Counted from the stretch's first letter, positions 52,209 to 60,797 are shown. The stretch: DNA of 64,000 nucleotides from an uncultured Alistipes sp. (GCA_938014215.1 CALLRW010000039.1:1-64000), one strand, 5' to 3'. Program-made: numbers and translations. Notes: generated from the sequence alone by a model not told the origin.

Positions 52209-54068
52209 ATGAAAAGATTGCTGATGATAGCCGCCCTTGCGGCGGCGGTGCCGCAGCTGGTTGCGGCCCAGGTCGAGAAACAGGTCGAGGTGACGAAGGC
52301 CTATGTCCCGCGCGTGGAGAGCGCCTCGAAACTGGCCGTCGTGCCCGACATGACCGATACGACGCACATGCGCCCCGAGATCGACTATACGGTGACGCCG
52401 CTGGTGATGCGTACGTCGCTCACGACGCGACCGATCCGTCCGGCAACGGTCACCTACTGGGAGTTCAACCGCCCGCTGCCCTTCTACCTGAAGGTCGGGG
52501 CGGGCTACCCCCTCAATTCGGTGCTGGACCTCTACGCCTCGACCCAGAACCCCTCGACGGGCTATCTGATCGGATATGTCAACCACGAGGGGAATTTCGC
52601 CCGCAACGGCGACCGCTTCGATGCGATCAACAACACGACGCGCATGTATAACCGGGCGGGCCTTGCGGCGGGTCGGTACTTCGGCCGCCACACGCTCGAG
52701 GGGGAGCTCACGTACGACAACCGCTACTATCGGCGTCCGGTGGCGTGGCAGCCCGCCGGGGAGCGTCTCGAGGGGCGCGACCGGGCGATGAACGACTACG
52801 GCGATGCAGGGCTCCGTGTACGGTTCGGCGATGATTTCCAGGATCTTTCGCAACTGAACTTCTCGGTCGAGCTCCACGGCGGTCTCTTCTTCGACCATTC
52901 GGAGTGGCCGCTCTCCGGGATGCAGGGGCGTGAAGGTTCGCTCGGGGCCGAGGGCCGTTTGGCCTGGGGGTGCGGACGCAGCCGCTTCGGCGTGGAGATC
53001 GGTTACGACTACCTCGACGGGCAGAAGGGGCTCGATGACAACGCGCAACAGTTGATCCGCGCCGGTCTGCGCTACGGGTTCCTGGGCGGGGTGGTGCGCC
53101 TCGACGTCGGGGCCGACTACTACCGCGACCGGATCGAGACGAGTATCCATCCCGAGGTCTCACGCGGCAACTACCTCATCCCCTATGCCCGGCTCGATTT
53201 CAACCTCGGAACACCGGGGCTGCGCCCCTTCCTGGAGGTCGACGGTGCGGTGCGCCCGAACGATCTGCGGGCGATGAGCGAGCAGAATCCCTTTGTCGGG
53301 GCGTCGTCGTGGCTCTACGGACTCGACGGCATGCCGGGGATCACGGTGGGCTCCGCTCGTCCCGGTGAGGGCCGTGAAGGGGCTCTGCTCGAGGGGGTTC
53401 CGGTCTATCGCGAGAACTCGCTGTGGCTCTCGAAGAGCTCGGTCGATTACAACTTCCGCTTCGGACTGGGCGGCAGCCTCTGGCGCCAGCGCTTTGCCTA
53501 CCGCCTCTATGCCGGCTTCTCGATCCACGACAACCACCTCTACTGGACCGGCTGGCAGATGGCCCGTCCCGAGACGGGGTACGATGTCGTGTTCCTCCCG
53601 GTGATGGCGCGCCAGACCGTCACGTCGATCAACGGCGAGATCGAGTTCCGCCCCGTCAGTGCGCTGCGGCTGGAGCTCGGGGCCCACGGCTACATCTATA
53701 ACGATGAGACCGATCTGAAGAGCGGCGACCCGGTCTTCCGCGGCAATGCGGGCATCGCGTACGAGGGGCGCAAGATCGCCTTCGGCGTCGAGGCGCTCAT
53801 GGAGAGTGCCCGCAGCTGGACCACCTGGCGCTATGTGCAGCGGCCGGGTGAGGATGCAACGTTGGCCGGCGAGACCCTCTTTGCGGGCCCCCAGTCGTTC
53901 CGGGCACCCTTTGCGGCCGATTTGCGGGTGCATTTCGACTGGCATGTGTCGCATCGGGTGACCCTCTTCGCCGAGGGACGCAACCTCCTCAACCAGCGCC
54001 TCTACAACGAGGCGTGGTTCCCCGAACCGGGGGCGCGCTTTACCGTGGGCGCCAAGATCAACTTCTGA
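52209..54068 (+). CDS. TonB-dependent-receptor-like outer-membrane barrel without plug
   Basis: A 619-residue exported protein (signal ending LVAAQ). The first 70 residues after the signal (QVEVTKAYVPRVESASKLAV) are a periplasmic strand region. The rest is regular beta-hairpins of an outer-membrane barrel, such as YLIGYVNHEGNFARNGDRF and FGVEIGYDYLDGQKGLDD, and a last stretch LFAEGRNLLNQRLYNEAWFP as in the final strands of TonB-dependent receptors, ending AKINF with terminal Phe. No plug domain is present. It is partnered with the TPR gene in front. The substrate is unknown. Confidence 0.78.
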   Translation: MKRLLMIAALAAAVPQLVAAQVEKQVEVTKAYVPRVESASKLAVVPDMTDTTHMRPEIDYTVTPLVMRTSLTTRPIRPATVTYWEFNRPLPFYLKVGAGYPLNSVLDLYASTQNPSTGYLIGYVNHEGNFARNGDRFDAINNTTRMYNRAGLAAGRYFGRHTLEGELTYDNRYYRRPVAWQPAGERLEGRDRAMNDYGDAGLRVRFGDDFQDLSQLNFSVELHGGLFFDHSEWPLSGMQGREGSLGAEGRLAWGCGRSRFGVEIGYDYLDGQKGLDDNAQQLIRAGLRYGFLGGVVRLDVGADYYRDRIETSIHPEVSRGNYLIPYARLDFNLGTPGLRPFLEVDGAVRPNDLRAMSEQNPFVGASSWLYGLDGMPGITVGSARPGEGREGALLEGVPVYRENSLWLSKSSVDYNFRFGLGGSLWRQRFAYRLYAGFSIHDNHLYWTGWQMARPETGYDVVFLPVMARQTVTSINGEIEFRPVSALRLELGAHGYIYNDETDLKSGDPVFRGNAGIAYEGRKIAFGVEALMESARSWTTWRYVQRPGEDATLAGETLFAGPQSFRAPFAADLRVHFDWHVSHRVTLFAEGRNLLNQRLYNEAWFPEPGARFTVGAKINF

Positions 54069-54147
54069 TCCTCCGGCGGCGGATTCCGGCCGAAAGATCC
54101 TTTTTTTCGGTCACGGTGAATAATGGTGCGGGATTTTTGCTATCTTG

Positions 54148-54183
54148 AACACGTGTTGCAACCGGTTTGCGACACGTGTTTTT
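54148..54183 (+). other. Strong hairpin in the leader of the dismutase gene
   Basis: A 14-pair stem with one G-T pair (54148-54161 with 54167-54180, loop CCGGT) is followed by five T and ends 25 bases before the start codon. It sits just after a weak promoter-like TATCTTGA. It could be a terminator for the previous operon, an attenuator or a 5' stabilising hairpin. Confidence 0.5.
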
Positions 54184-54207
54184 CGTTTTACCTAAATCCG
54201 AGCCTCG

Positions 54208-54945
54208 ATGAAACATGAAATGCCCCACCTTCCGTATGATCCGGAAGCCCTGGCCCCGAAGATGAGCCGCGAAACGATCGACTACCACTACGGGAAACAT
54301 CTTCAGACCTATCTGGACAACCTCAACGCCCTGATCCCCGGCACGCGCTACGAAGAGATGCCGCTCGAGGAGATCGTGCGCACGGCCGACGGCCCCGTTT
54401 TCAACAACGCCGCCCAGGCCTGGAACCATACCTTCTTCTTCCGGATGCTGACCCCCGAACAGCCGGCCATGCCCGAAAAACTCGCCGCGCGGCTGACCGC
54501 CGATTTCGGATCGGTCGATGCCTTCCGCGAGGAGTTCACCCGGGCGGCTCTCGGACTGTTCGGTTCGGGCTGGGTCTGGCTGGCCGCCGACCGCAGCGGG
54601 AAACTCTCGATCCTGGCGCGTTCGAATGCCGGCAATCCGCTGACCGAGGGGCTGCGGCCCGTGATGACGGTCGACGTCTGGGAACACGCCTACTACATCG
54701 ACTACCGCAACCGGCGGGCCGACTTCCTGAAGGCCTTCTGGCGGCTGATCGACTGGCGGCAGGTGGCCGACCGTGCCGTACCGCGCCGCTATCGCTGCAC
54801 GGCCTGCGACTATGTCTACGACCCCGCAAAGGGAGATCCCGAGACGGGTATCGCCCCCGGAACGCCCTTCGAGGAGATTCCCGACGACTGGACCTGCCCG
54901 CTGTGCGGACTCTACAAGGATGCCTTCCGCCCCGTCGAGGAGTAG
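54208..54945 (+). CDS. Fe superoxide dismutase fused to C-terminal rubredoxin
   Basis: A 245-residue cytoplasmic protein with two domains. Residues 1-190 are an iron-type superoxide dismutase: metal ligands His27 (DYHYGKH), His74 (AWNHTFFF), Asp156 and His160 (DVWEHAYY), and Gln70 (NNAAQAWNH), the residue typical of Fe rather than Mn enzymes. Residues 194-240 are a rubredoxin, YRCTACDYVYDP and WTCPLCGLYKDAF, with four Cys ligands (197, 200, 230, 233) and the usual spacing. The fusion would give the dismutase its own electron carrier and might allow superoxide reduction rather than only dismutation (inference). It is a single gene with a hairpin in the leader. Confidence 0.93.
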   Translation: MKHEMPHLPYDPEALAPKMSRETIDYHYGKHLQTYLDNLNALIPGTRYEEMPLEEIVRTADGPVFNNAAQAWNHTFFFRMLTPEQPAMPEKLAARLTADFGSVDAFREEFTRAALGLFGSGWVWLAADRSGKLSILARSNAGNPLTEGLRPVMTVDVWEHAYYIDYRNRRADFLKAFWRLIDWRQVADRAVPRRYRCTACDYVYDPAKGDPETGIAPGTPFEEIPDDWTCPLCGLYKDAFRPVEE

Positions 54946-55108
54946 AAACACGTCCGGCCCGGTGTGCTGAACAGCCGGGGTACCGGTGAGTGGATGCACC
55001 GCGAATCGCGAACCGGGGGGCCGAAAAGCTGGAGAGCCGTGAGCCGGCGAGTCGAGAAAAGGTGATCCGCAAAGCCGGTAAGTCGGGGCCGGAGACGGCC
55101 ATCCGAAC

Positions 55109-55143
55109 GAAAAATCCCGTCCGGGCGCAGTGTCCGGACGGGA
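55109..55143 (-). terminator. Terminator of the ABM monooxygenase gene
   Basis: A perfect 10-pair stem (55115-55124 with 55134-55143) is followed on the minus strand by five T. The 251-base gap 54,946-55,196 shows nothing else beyond GC-rich, partly repetitive sequence. Confidence 0.7.
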
Positions 55144-55196
55144 AATTCAACGGCGGTGCGGCCGGCACAAGGCGGCTTCGCACCCGGCGTGAGGGA

Positions 55197-55472
55197 TCAG
55201 AAGACGAACTTCTCGAGCTTCAGTTCGCCGAGCTGCTCCATGCGCGGCACGAGGGTCGTGAAGTGCGACGAGTTCTCGTGAGCCGTGAGGGCCTTGGCGT
55301 CGCTCCACGTCTCGCAGATCATCAGCACGTCGCGGCGCGTCGTGCTTTCGAAGAGGTCATAGGCGACGCATCCTTCATCCTTGAGCGATGCGGCCACCAG
55401 TTCGCGGGCCGTGCGGACGAGTTCGTCGCGGTTGCTTTCCGTCGTGCGGATAAATACATTCAAACGTATCAT
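55197..55472 (-). CDS. Putative quinol monooxygenase, ABM domain
   Basis: A 91-residue protein of the antibiotic-biosynthesis-monooxygenase (ABM) fold, a small dimeric beta-alpha sandwich. Features are LNVFIRTTESNRDELVRTAR, ASLKDEGCVAYDLFES, VLMICETWSDAKALTAHENS and SHFTTLVPRM, the common arrangement of quinol monooxygenase-like proteins such as YgiN. The natural substrate is unknown. Single-gene unit, convergent with the dismutase gene. Confidence 0.83.
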   Translation of the reverse strand: MIRLNVFIRTTESNRDELVRTARELVAASLKDEGCVAYDLFESTTRRDVLMICETWSDAKALTAHENSSHFTTLVPRMEQLGELKLEKFVF

Positions 55473-55562
55473 GTCTTGTCGTTTTATGGATCCCGAAGCC
55501 TTTCCTTCGCCGGATCCGGTTTTCTTGACGGGACGAATTTAACAAAAAATCCGTGATTCGGT

Positions 55563-55633
55563 GCTCCCTCCGGAGCTTTTCGCGGAGCGGTTTTTGCAGA
55601 GAAGCTCCGCGAAATCCGTCTGCCGGCTCCGCG
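55563..55633 (+). other. Leader with competing stems before the choloylglycine-hydrolase gene
   Basis: TTCGCGGAGC (55579-55588) can pair with GCTCCGCGAA (55604-55613) or, less extensively, with GCTCCGCG (55626-55633). The first bases also hold GCTCCCTCCGGAGC (55563-55576). Such competing pairings are typical of attenuators; a ligand or leader peptide is not apparent. Confidence 0.35.
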
Positions 55634-55678
55634 GTGGGGTCGGGAACGGCGAATCCAAACCTTCAAAATTGCAAGGAA

Positions 55679-56746
55679 ATGAGTATCAAACAGGGATTAT
55701 TGGCCCTTGCGGCCTTGTTTGCAGCCTCCGAGGTGTTGGCCTGCACGGGAATCTCGCTCACGGCGGCCGATGGCAGCTACGTGCAGTCGCGGACGATCGA
55801 GTGGGGCGACAGTGCGCTGGAGAGCCTCTATGTCATCATTCCCCGCGGGCAGCAGCTCCAGTCGCTGACCCCCGACGGCGGGACGGGGTTGGCGTTCCGC
55901 GCCCGTTACGGGGTGGTTGGTCTGGCCGTCGTGCAGCAGGAGTTCATCGCCGAGGGGATCAACGAGGCGGGGCTTTCGGCCGGTCTCTTCTTCTTCCCGC
56001 AGTACGGCAGTTACGAGACGTATGATGCGGCGCAGCGTGACCGCACGCTGGTCGATCTCGAGGTGGCGCAGTGGATCCTCACGCAGTTCGCCACCATCGA
56101 CGAGGTGAAGGCCGCCATCAGCGGGGTGCGGATCGTTGGGCTCGAGGCCAATGCCGTCGTGCACTGGCGCATCGGCGAGCCTTCGGGCCGGCAGGTGGTG
56201 CTGGAGATCGTCGGCGGGGTGCCGCACTTCTACGAAAACGAGGTGGGGGTGCTGACCAATGCGCCGGGCTTCGAGTGGCAGGTGACCAACCTGAACAACT
56301 ACGTCAATCTGCGTCCGGGCAGTGTCGAACCCTATAAAATGGATGCCACGACGCTGCGGGCCTTCGGGGCGACGGCGGGATTTCTCGGGCTTCCGGGCGA
56401 CGACACGCCGCCGTCACGCTTCGTGCGGGCCGCCTTCTTCCGCGCCACGGCGCCGCAGCGCGCCACGGCCTTTGCCACGGTGCAGGAGTGTTTCCATCTG
56501 CTGAACAACTTCGACGTGCCGATCGGGCTGGAGCATCCCGCCGGGCAGTGTCCCGACATCCCGAGCGCCACGCAGTGGACCTCGGCCATCGATCTGACCC
56601 ACCGCGTGGTCTACTACAAGACGGCCTACAACAATACGATCCGCACTATCGATCTGGCGCAGATCAACTTTGCAAAGGTGCGCTACCAGTCGCATCCGCT
56701 GGATCGGGTGCAGGAGCAGCCCGTTGAGCGGATCACGGTCCGATGA
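55679..56746 (+). CDS. Exported choloylglycine hydrolase / penicillin V acylase family enzyme
   Basis: A 355-residue exported Ntn hydrolase. The signal peptide ends just before Cys22 (VLACTGISL), which becomes the N-terminal nucleophile. Arg38 (SRTIEWG), Asn95 (GINEAGLSAG) and Asn194 (LTNAPGFEWQ) are the usual active-site neighbours. The RTIEWG form resembles penicillin V acylases and other non-bile members more than classical bile salt hydrolases, which usually have RN.D at this point. In a gut bacterium a bile-salt role is still possible, so substrate is open. The start at 55,679 gives the signal peptide; the codons upstream lie in a structured leader. A terminator follows. Confidence 0.88.
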   Translation: MSIKQGLLALAALFAASEVLACTGISLTAADGSYVQSRTIEWGDSALESLYVIIPRGQQLQSLTPDGGTGLAFRARYGVVGLAVVQQEFIAEGINEAGLSAGLFFFPQYGSYETYDAAQRDRTLVDLEVAQWILTQFATIDEVKAAISGVRIVGLEANAVVHWRIGEPSGRQVVLEIVGGVPHFYENEVGVLTNAPGFEWQVTNLNNYVNLRPGSVEPYKMDATTLRAFGATAGFLGLPGDDTPPSRFVRAAFFRATAPQRATAFATVQECFHLLNNFDVPIGLEHPAGQCPDIPSATQWTSAIDLTHRVVYYKTAYNNTIRTIDLAQINFAKVRYQSHPLDRVQEQPVERITVR

Positions 56747-56783
56747 ACAGCGCGAGTGGCGTAAGCCTCCTCGTCGAAATGCA

Positions 56784-56818
56784 AAGGGCGTCCCCCGCAG
56801 GGAACGCCCTTGTTTTTT
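56784..56818 (+). terminator. Terminator after the choloylglycine-hydrolase gene
   Basis: A stem of 8 pairs plus 3 more across one mismatch (56784-56795 with 56800-56811) ends in TGTTTTTT. It begins the 381-base gap 56,747-57,127. Confidence 0.75.
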
Positions 56819-56883
56819 GTCGGGGCCGTTGCTCGGAACACACGTTGCAGGAACCCCTTGTGGCCCGTCCGGGAGCACCCGGT

Positions 56884-57070
56884 CTCTTTTTGCATGGGGC
56901 CCGCCCGGAGCGCTTCTGCCTTCTCCTTGCATGGGGTCCACCCCCTCTTTTTGCATGGGGCCCGTCCGGAGCGCTTCTTCCTTCTCCTTGCATGGGGTCT
57001 ATCCCCTCTTTTTGCATGGGCCCGTCCGGAGCGCACCTGTCCTCTCCTCGCATGGACCCCGGTCCGGGAG
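56884..57070 (+). repeat. 61-base tandem array
   Basis: Units start at 56884, 56945 and 57006, exactly 61 bases apart, each opening CTCTTTTTGCATGGG and containing a second GCATGG about 33-35 bases later. The third unit is more diverged. The array lies between two convergent genes and is unlikely to be coding. Confidence 0.8.
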
Positions 57071-57127
57071 CACTCCCGGCCTCGCTTCGCGTTGTCCTCT
57101 CGAGCCCCTTCGCTCCTCCCCCCCCGG

Positions 57128-57493
57128 TTATTTGCGGAAGATGAAGTAGACGGCCATGATCAGACAGATGAAGCCGGCCAGATGGTTCCAGCGCAGGGTG
57201 TCGGACTTCATGAAGACCAGCGCGAAGATCGTGAAGACCGACAGCGAGACGACCTCCTGGATGACCTTCAGCTCCCAGATCGTGAACGGACCTCCGAATT
57301 CGGCCGAGCCGAGCCGGTTGGCCGGCACCTGGAAACAATACTCGAAGAGGGCGACTCCCCAGCTCATCAGGATGATCAGCATCAGGCTGAAGCGCTCGAG
57401 CCGCGATTTGAAGGCGATCTGCCCGTACCAGGCCAGCGTCATGAAGGCGTTGGAGATGACGAGCAGCGATACGGTGGCAATTCCCCGGAACAT
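57128..57493 (-). CDS. DUF486 (DMT-like) small membrane protein
   Basis: A 121-residue protein with four hydrophobic helices: LLVISNAFMTLAWYGQIA, LIILMSWGVALFEYCFQV, VSLSVFTIFALVFM and HLAGFICLIMAVYFIF. NAFMTLAWYG and FEYCFQVPANRLG are the conserved DUF486 blocks. It is distantly like small drug/metabolite transporters; function unknown. Single-gene unit with its own promoter. Confidence 0.88.
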   Translation of the reverse strand: MFRGIATVSLLVISNAFMTLAWYGQIAFKSRLERFSLMLIILMSWGVALFEYCFQVPANRLGSAEFGGPFTIWELKVIQEVVSLSVFTIFALVFMKSDTLRWNHLAGFICLIMAVYFIFRK

Positions 57494-57531
57494 AAGTAAC
57501 GGATTTAGAATCGATTTTTCTGAAAACGCGG

Positions 57532-57539
57532 CAAAAGTA
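57532..57539 (-). promoter_or_regulatory. Promoter of the DUF486 gene, -7 box
   Basis: On the minus strand TACTTTTG fits TAnnTTTG and lies 38 bases before the start codon, just past the end of the phosphatase gene. Confidence 0.5.
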
Positions 57540-57554
57540 GTGAAAATTTCGCAA

Positions 57555-58214
57555 TTATGCCAGCAGGGCGTCGAGATCCTTCAGTTGGGCGAAGTTGTCG
57601 ATCACCAGATCGGCCTGCGTTTCGTGTTCGAGGACCTCGCGCGGCAGGGTGGTGACCAGAGCCACGATGCGTCCTGCACCGGCACGGCGGGCCGATTCGA
57701 TGCCGGCTTTGGCATCCTCGAAGACCACGCAGTCGGCCGGATCAACCCCCAGAGCCGCCGCGGCCGTGAGGTAGATCTCCGGATCGGGCTTGCAGCGGGT
57801 GACCCTGTCGCCCGAGATGCGTGCCTCGAACCACTTGCCGATGGCGCACTTCTCCAGCACGAAGTCGACGTTGGCCCGGCAGCCCGACGACCCGACCGCA
57901 CAGCGGATCCCCGCCTCGTGGAGCCGCTCGAGCAGCTCGCGAAGCCCTGCGACGGGGTGGATCTCCGGGGCGTAGATCTCGCGGTAGATGGCCTCCTTCT
58001 CGTCGGCCAGCGCCGCGAGGCCCTTCGTGCGGATCACCTCCTCGGGCATGATCAGCCGCATGATGTCATCGTTGCCCATGCCGTAGGCCTGGCTCAGGCG
58101 CTGTTTCCAGTCCGTCACGCCGTAGCGGGCGCAGAAGATCTCGAAGGCGCGGATGTGGGCGGCGGTGTTGTCCACCAGCGTGCCGTCCATGTCGAACAAA
58201 GCTGCTTTTTTCAT
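57555..58214 (-). CDS. HAD family phosphatase (beta-phosphoglucomutase-like)
   Basis: A 219-residue cytoplasmic HAD hydrolase. Motif I is FDMDGTLVDN with the two catalytic Asp, motif II lies in CAVGSSG, motif III is Lys in RCKPDPEIY and motif IV is VVFEDAKAGIESA. A helical cap (residues 18-85) is of the beta-phosphoglucomutase/phosphatase subgroup. The substrate is probably a sugar phosphate but cannot be named. It follows the DUF5686 gene in the same direction but has its own promoter. Confidence 0.88.
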   Translation of the reverse strand: MKKAALFDMDGTLVDNTAAHIRAFEIFCARYGVTDWKQRLSQAYGMGNDDIMRLIMPEEVIRTKGLAALADEKEAIYREIYAPEIHPVAGLRELLERLHEAGIRCAVGSSGCRANVDFVLEKCAIGKWFEARISGDRVTRCKPDPEIYLTAAAALGVDPADCVVFEDAKAGIESARRAGAGRIVALVTTLPREVLEHETQADLVIDNFAQLKDLDALLA

Positions 58215-58244
58215 CGTCTCTTACGTGTGTTGTGTTTTGTGGCG

Positions 58245-58252
58245 CAAAGATA
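58245..58252 (-). promoter_or_regulatory. Promoter of the HAD phosphatase gene, -7 box
   Basis: On the minus strand TATCTTTG fits TAnnTTTG, 30 bases before the start codon, in the 91-base gap after the DUF5686 gene. Confidence 0.55.
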
Positions 58253-58305
58253 CGAAAAATCCCTCTTCGATGCACCGCACGCACCCCGTGCCGTGAGACG
58301 ACGGC

Positions 58306-60792
58306 TCAGAATTTGAGCTGAATGCCGAGATTCACCGCGAAGTTCTGCACCCGCTGACCGGGGAGCGATTCGCGGTGGGTGAGCCGCCAGATGCAGTCCA
58401 CGCGGAAGAGGCGGAAGATGTTCTCCACGCCGAATCCCGTCTCGAGATAGGGCTTCGAGACCGACGACATGCCCATCGGGAAGAGCAGCGGGGCGCCGCT
58501 TCCGGGAATGGCACCGTTGTTGGCGCGCGAGAGCGTGCCCCAGACACCCTTGAAGACCAGCACTTCGCGCCACTTGAGACGCTTGATCAGGGGCAGCCGT
58601 CCGAGCAGCAGTCCGTTGAAGTGGTGCTCCCAGAACCACGACACCCACGCATCGGAGGCAAACTCGTAGTAGTTCATGCACGAGAAGGAGTAGGCGTTGT
58701 AGAAGTAGGTGCCGTTGCCCTCGTGGAGTTTCAGCAGCGGGTAGGGGACCCGTCCGAAGAGGCGGCCTCCCTGGACGGTGAACGTCGAGTAGCCGATCGG
58801 CGGCAGGTTGGCCCGGTAGCGGATGTTGCCCACCAGACTGTAGTATTCGGGGCTCTGGTGCAGCAGGTTGGGGATGCCGGCCGTGAAGATGAGCGTGACG
58901 ACCGGATAGGGCGAGCCGAGATACTGCTTGTCGAAGACCTGGCGGTAGACCGTCTCGTTCTTCGAGAGCCGCACCCCGACGTGGATCGCCGCTTCGGAGA
59001 TCCCCTTCACGGGAAATCCCTCGCGGTCCATCATCGGCACGTAGCGGTTGCCGTAGATCCGTTGCATCCGGGTCCCGACGAGGGTGCTGACGCCGTGGCT
59101 CCATTCGTGTTCGTAGGTCACCTCGCCGCGGTCGACCATCGACAGTCGCTGGTCTCCGCGCGAAAGGATCGACGAGAGAATGTTGCTCTCGGTCAGGGCG
59201 TTCTGTCCGGTTCCGAGCTGCAGGGCGTCGTGGCGTCCCGAGACGGTCAGCTTGCGGGTCAGCTGCCGGTTGAAGACCACCTCGACCGAGCCGCCGCCCT
59301 TGACGCGTTCGTCACGCGTGCCGTAGGCCACGTAGCCGCCCAGGCGCACCTTGCGGCTCACGGCCGGCGTCGTGCGCAGCCCCAGCTGCATGCGGAAACC
59401 CTCCAGGTCGTTGAAGCTGCCCAACTTGTAGTAGGGGCCGATGCCGATATACTTCGTGTTCCAGTAGCCGGCGAGCAGCGTGTTGATCACCGTGTAGATG
59501 TCGCGGTAGAGCGGTGCCTGCTTCACCGAGTCGACCATGCGGTAGATCTGCTCCTCGCGCTGGCTGAGCCGGTAGGGGCGGATCTGCTCCCAGTAGGCCT
59601 CCGATTGGTTGTTGGGGTCCTGCTCCTCGATGACGATCTTGTTGTCCATGCGCAGCACCTCGCGGGGGATCGGTTCGCCGATCCGGGCATCGGAGTAGAT
59701 CACCTCGCGCGAACCGAGAAACGAGGTGAGTTTCGAGGAGTCGGCCCCCGAGACCGAGAATTCGGCCGAGATGCGGTCGCGGGCCCGGAACCAGTGGCCG
59801 TCTTCGGTGCGCTGGTTTTCGTTCTCGAGCATCAGGTGGCGGACCCAGTTGACGTTCACGCCGTGGGGCATGCGGGCCGTGGCCGACTCGAGGGCGTAGC
59901 TTGCCGAGTCGATGTTCACCTCGCCGTCGAGCACCGGGGTGGCCATCCGTTTGGGATGGAAGCGGATCTTGTAGACCTTGCGCCCCTCGTGGCAGGTGCT
60001 GTCGACCAGGAAGTAGTTGTAGAAGCTCCGTCCGCTCTCGCCCAGCGGGCTGGCGAAGCGTACGTTGAAGAGCTTGATGTAGTTGTCGTAGAAGTTCACG
60101 TCGCCGTAGAGCCCGCCGGTGAACTGCGCCACGGCGAAGTTGTTCTCGACGCCCGAGACGCGGCTGGCGCGGATCACCTCGCGTTTGAAATCGGGCGTGC
60201 GGCTGCGGTAGAGGTCGCCCGTCGCCTCGGAGATCATCGCCGGGAGATAGGGCTGTCCGGTGAGGGCCGACGTGTCGATGTAGTTGAAGATGAAGCCGAA
60301 GTTGCGCTGCATGCGGCGGTTGCGGAACCCGGGCTTGATGTTCGTCAGGGCAAGCTCCATCTTGGTGTAGGTTCGGCAGTGGTAGGTGTCGTAGTGGTCT
60401 GGATCGTTGTGGGGCCGGTTGCGCAGCACGCCGTCGAGAATCGGGAAGGCGGGGTTCTCGCCCGGGGTGATGACGACCTGCCCGATGTCGAACTCGACGG
60501 ACTCGAGCACGAAATCCACCCGGTTGAAGATGCCCGGCGTCACCGGCTCCGTGCGGGTGGCGTAGCCGACCATCGAGGCCTGGACGCGACTCACCGTGTC
60601 GCGGGTTTCGAGCGAATAGATGCCCTCTTCATCGGTGGTGATGCCGATGGTCGTACCGGGGAATACCACACTGACGAACGACAGCGGAGTACCGCTGCTG
60701 TCGGTAACCTGTCCTCTTACGCGGGTTGTCTGGGCGTTGGCGCCCAGAGCTCCGAAGAGCAGCAGCAACCCGATCATCATTCTCCGTACCAT
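58306..60792 (-). CDS. DUF5686 outer-membrane protein with carboxypeptidase-D-like N-terminal domain
   Basis: An 828-residue exported outer-membrane protein. After the signal (ending GALGANAQ) a carboxypeptidase-D-like regulatory domain is seen (VRGQVTDSSGTPLSFVSVVF, FVLESVEFDIGQVVITPGEN), then the DUF5686 barrel region (GVENNFAVAQFTGGLYGDVN, SYALESATARMPHGVNVNWV, GYWNTKYIGIGPYYKLGSFN). It ends in a strand with terminal Phe (GIQLKF). The family is widespread in Bacteroidetes, of unknown function. The promoter box ends only five bases before the first ATG (60,792), so translation may begin at the internal ATG 60,780 (MMIGLLLL); both give a signal peptide. Confidence 0.88.
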   Translation of the reverse strand: MVRRMMIGLLLLFGALGANAQTTRVRGQVTDSSGTPLSFVSVVFPGTTIGITTDEEGIYSLETRDTVSRVQASMVGYATRTEPVTPGIFNRVDFVLESVEFDIGQVVITPGENPAFPILDGVLRNRPHNDPDHYDTYHCRTYTKMELALTNIKPGFRNRRMQRNFGFIFNYIDTSALTGQPYLPAMISEATGDLYRSRTPDFKREVIRASRVSGVENNFAVAQFTGGLYGDVNFYDNYIKLFNVRFASPLGESGRSFYNYFLVDSTCHEGRKVYKIRFHPKRMATPVLDGEVNIDSASYALESATARMPHGVNVNWVRHLMLENENQRTEDGHWFRARDRISAEFSVSGADSSKLTSFLGSREVIYSDARIGEPIPREVLRMDNKIVIEEQDPNNQSEAYWEQIRPYRLSQREEQIYRMVDSVKQAPLYRDIYTVINTLLAGYWNTKYIGIGPYYKLGSFNDLEGFRMQLGLRTTPAVSRKVRLGGYVAYGTRDERVKGGGSVEVVFNRQLTRKLTVSGRHDALQLGTGQNALTESNILSSILSRGDQRLSMVDRGEVTYEHEWSHGVSTLVGTRMQRIYGNRYVPMMDREGFPVKGISEAAIHVGVRLSKNETVYRQVFDKQYLGSPYPVVTLIFTAGIPNLLHQSPEYYSLVGNIRYRANLPPIGYSTFTVQGGRLFGRVPYPLLKLHEGNGTYFYNAYSFSCMNYYEFASDAWVSWFWEHHFNGLLLGRLPLIKRLKWREVLVFKGVWGTLSRANNGAIPGSGAPLLFPMGMSSVSKPYLETGFGVENIFRLFRVDCIWRLTHRESLPGQRVQNFAVNLGIQLKF

Positions 60793-60797
60793 GTGGG

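Noticed and set aside
56414..57554. Minus-strand frames through the 61-base array with repeated peptide units
   Set aside because: The repetition is simply the translated DNA array, and the frames run into better supported genes on both sides.
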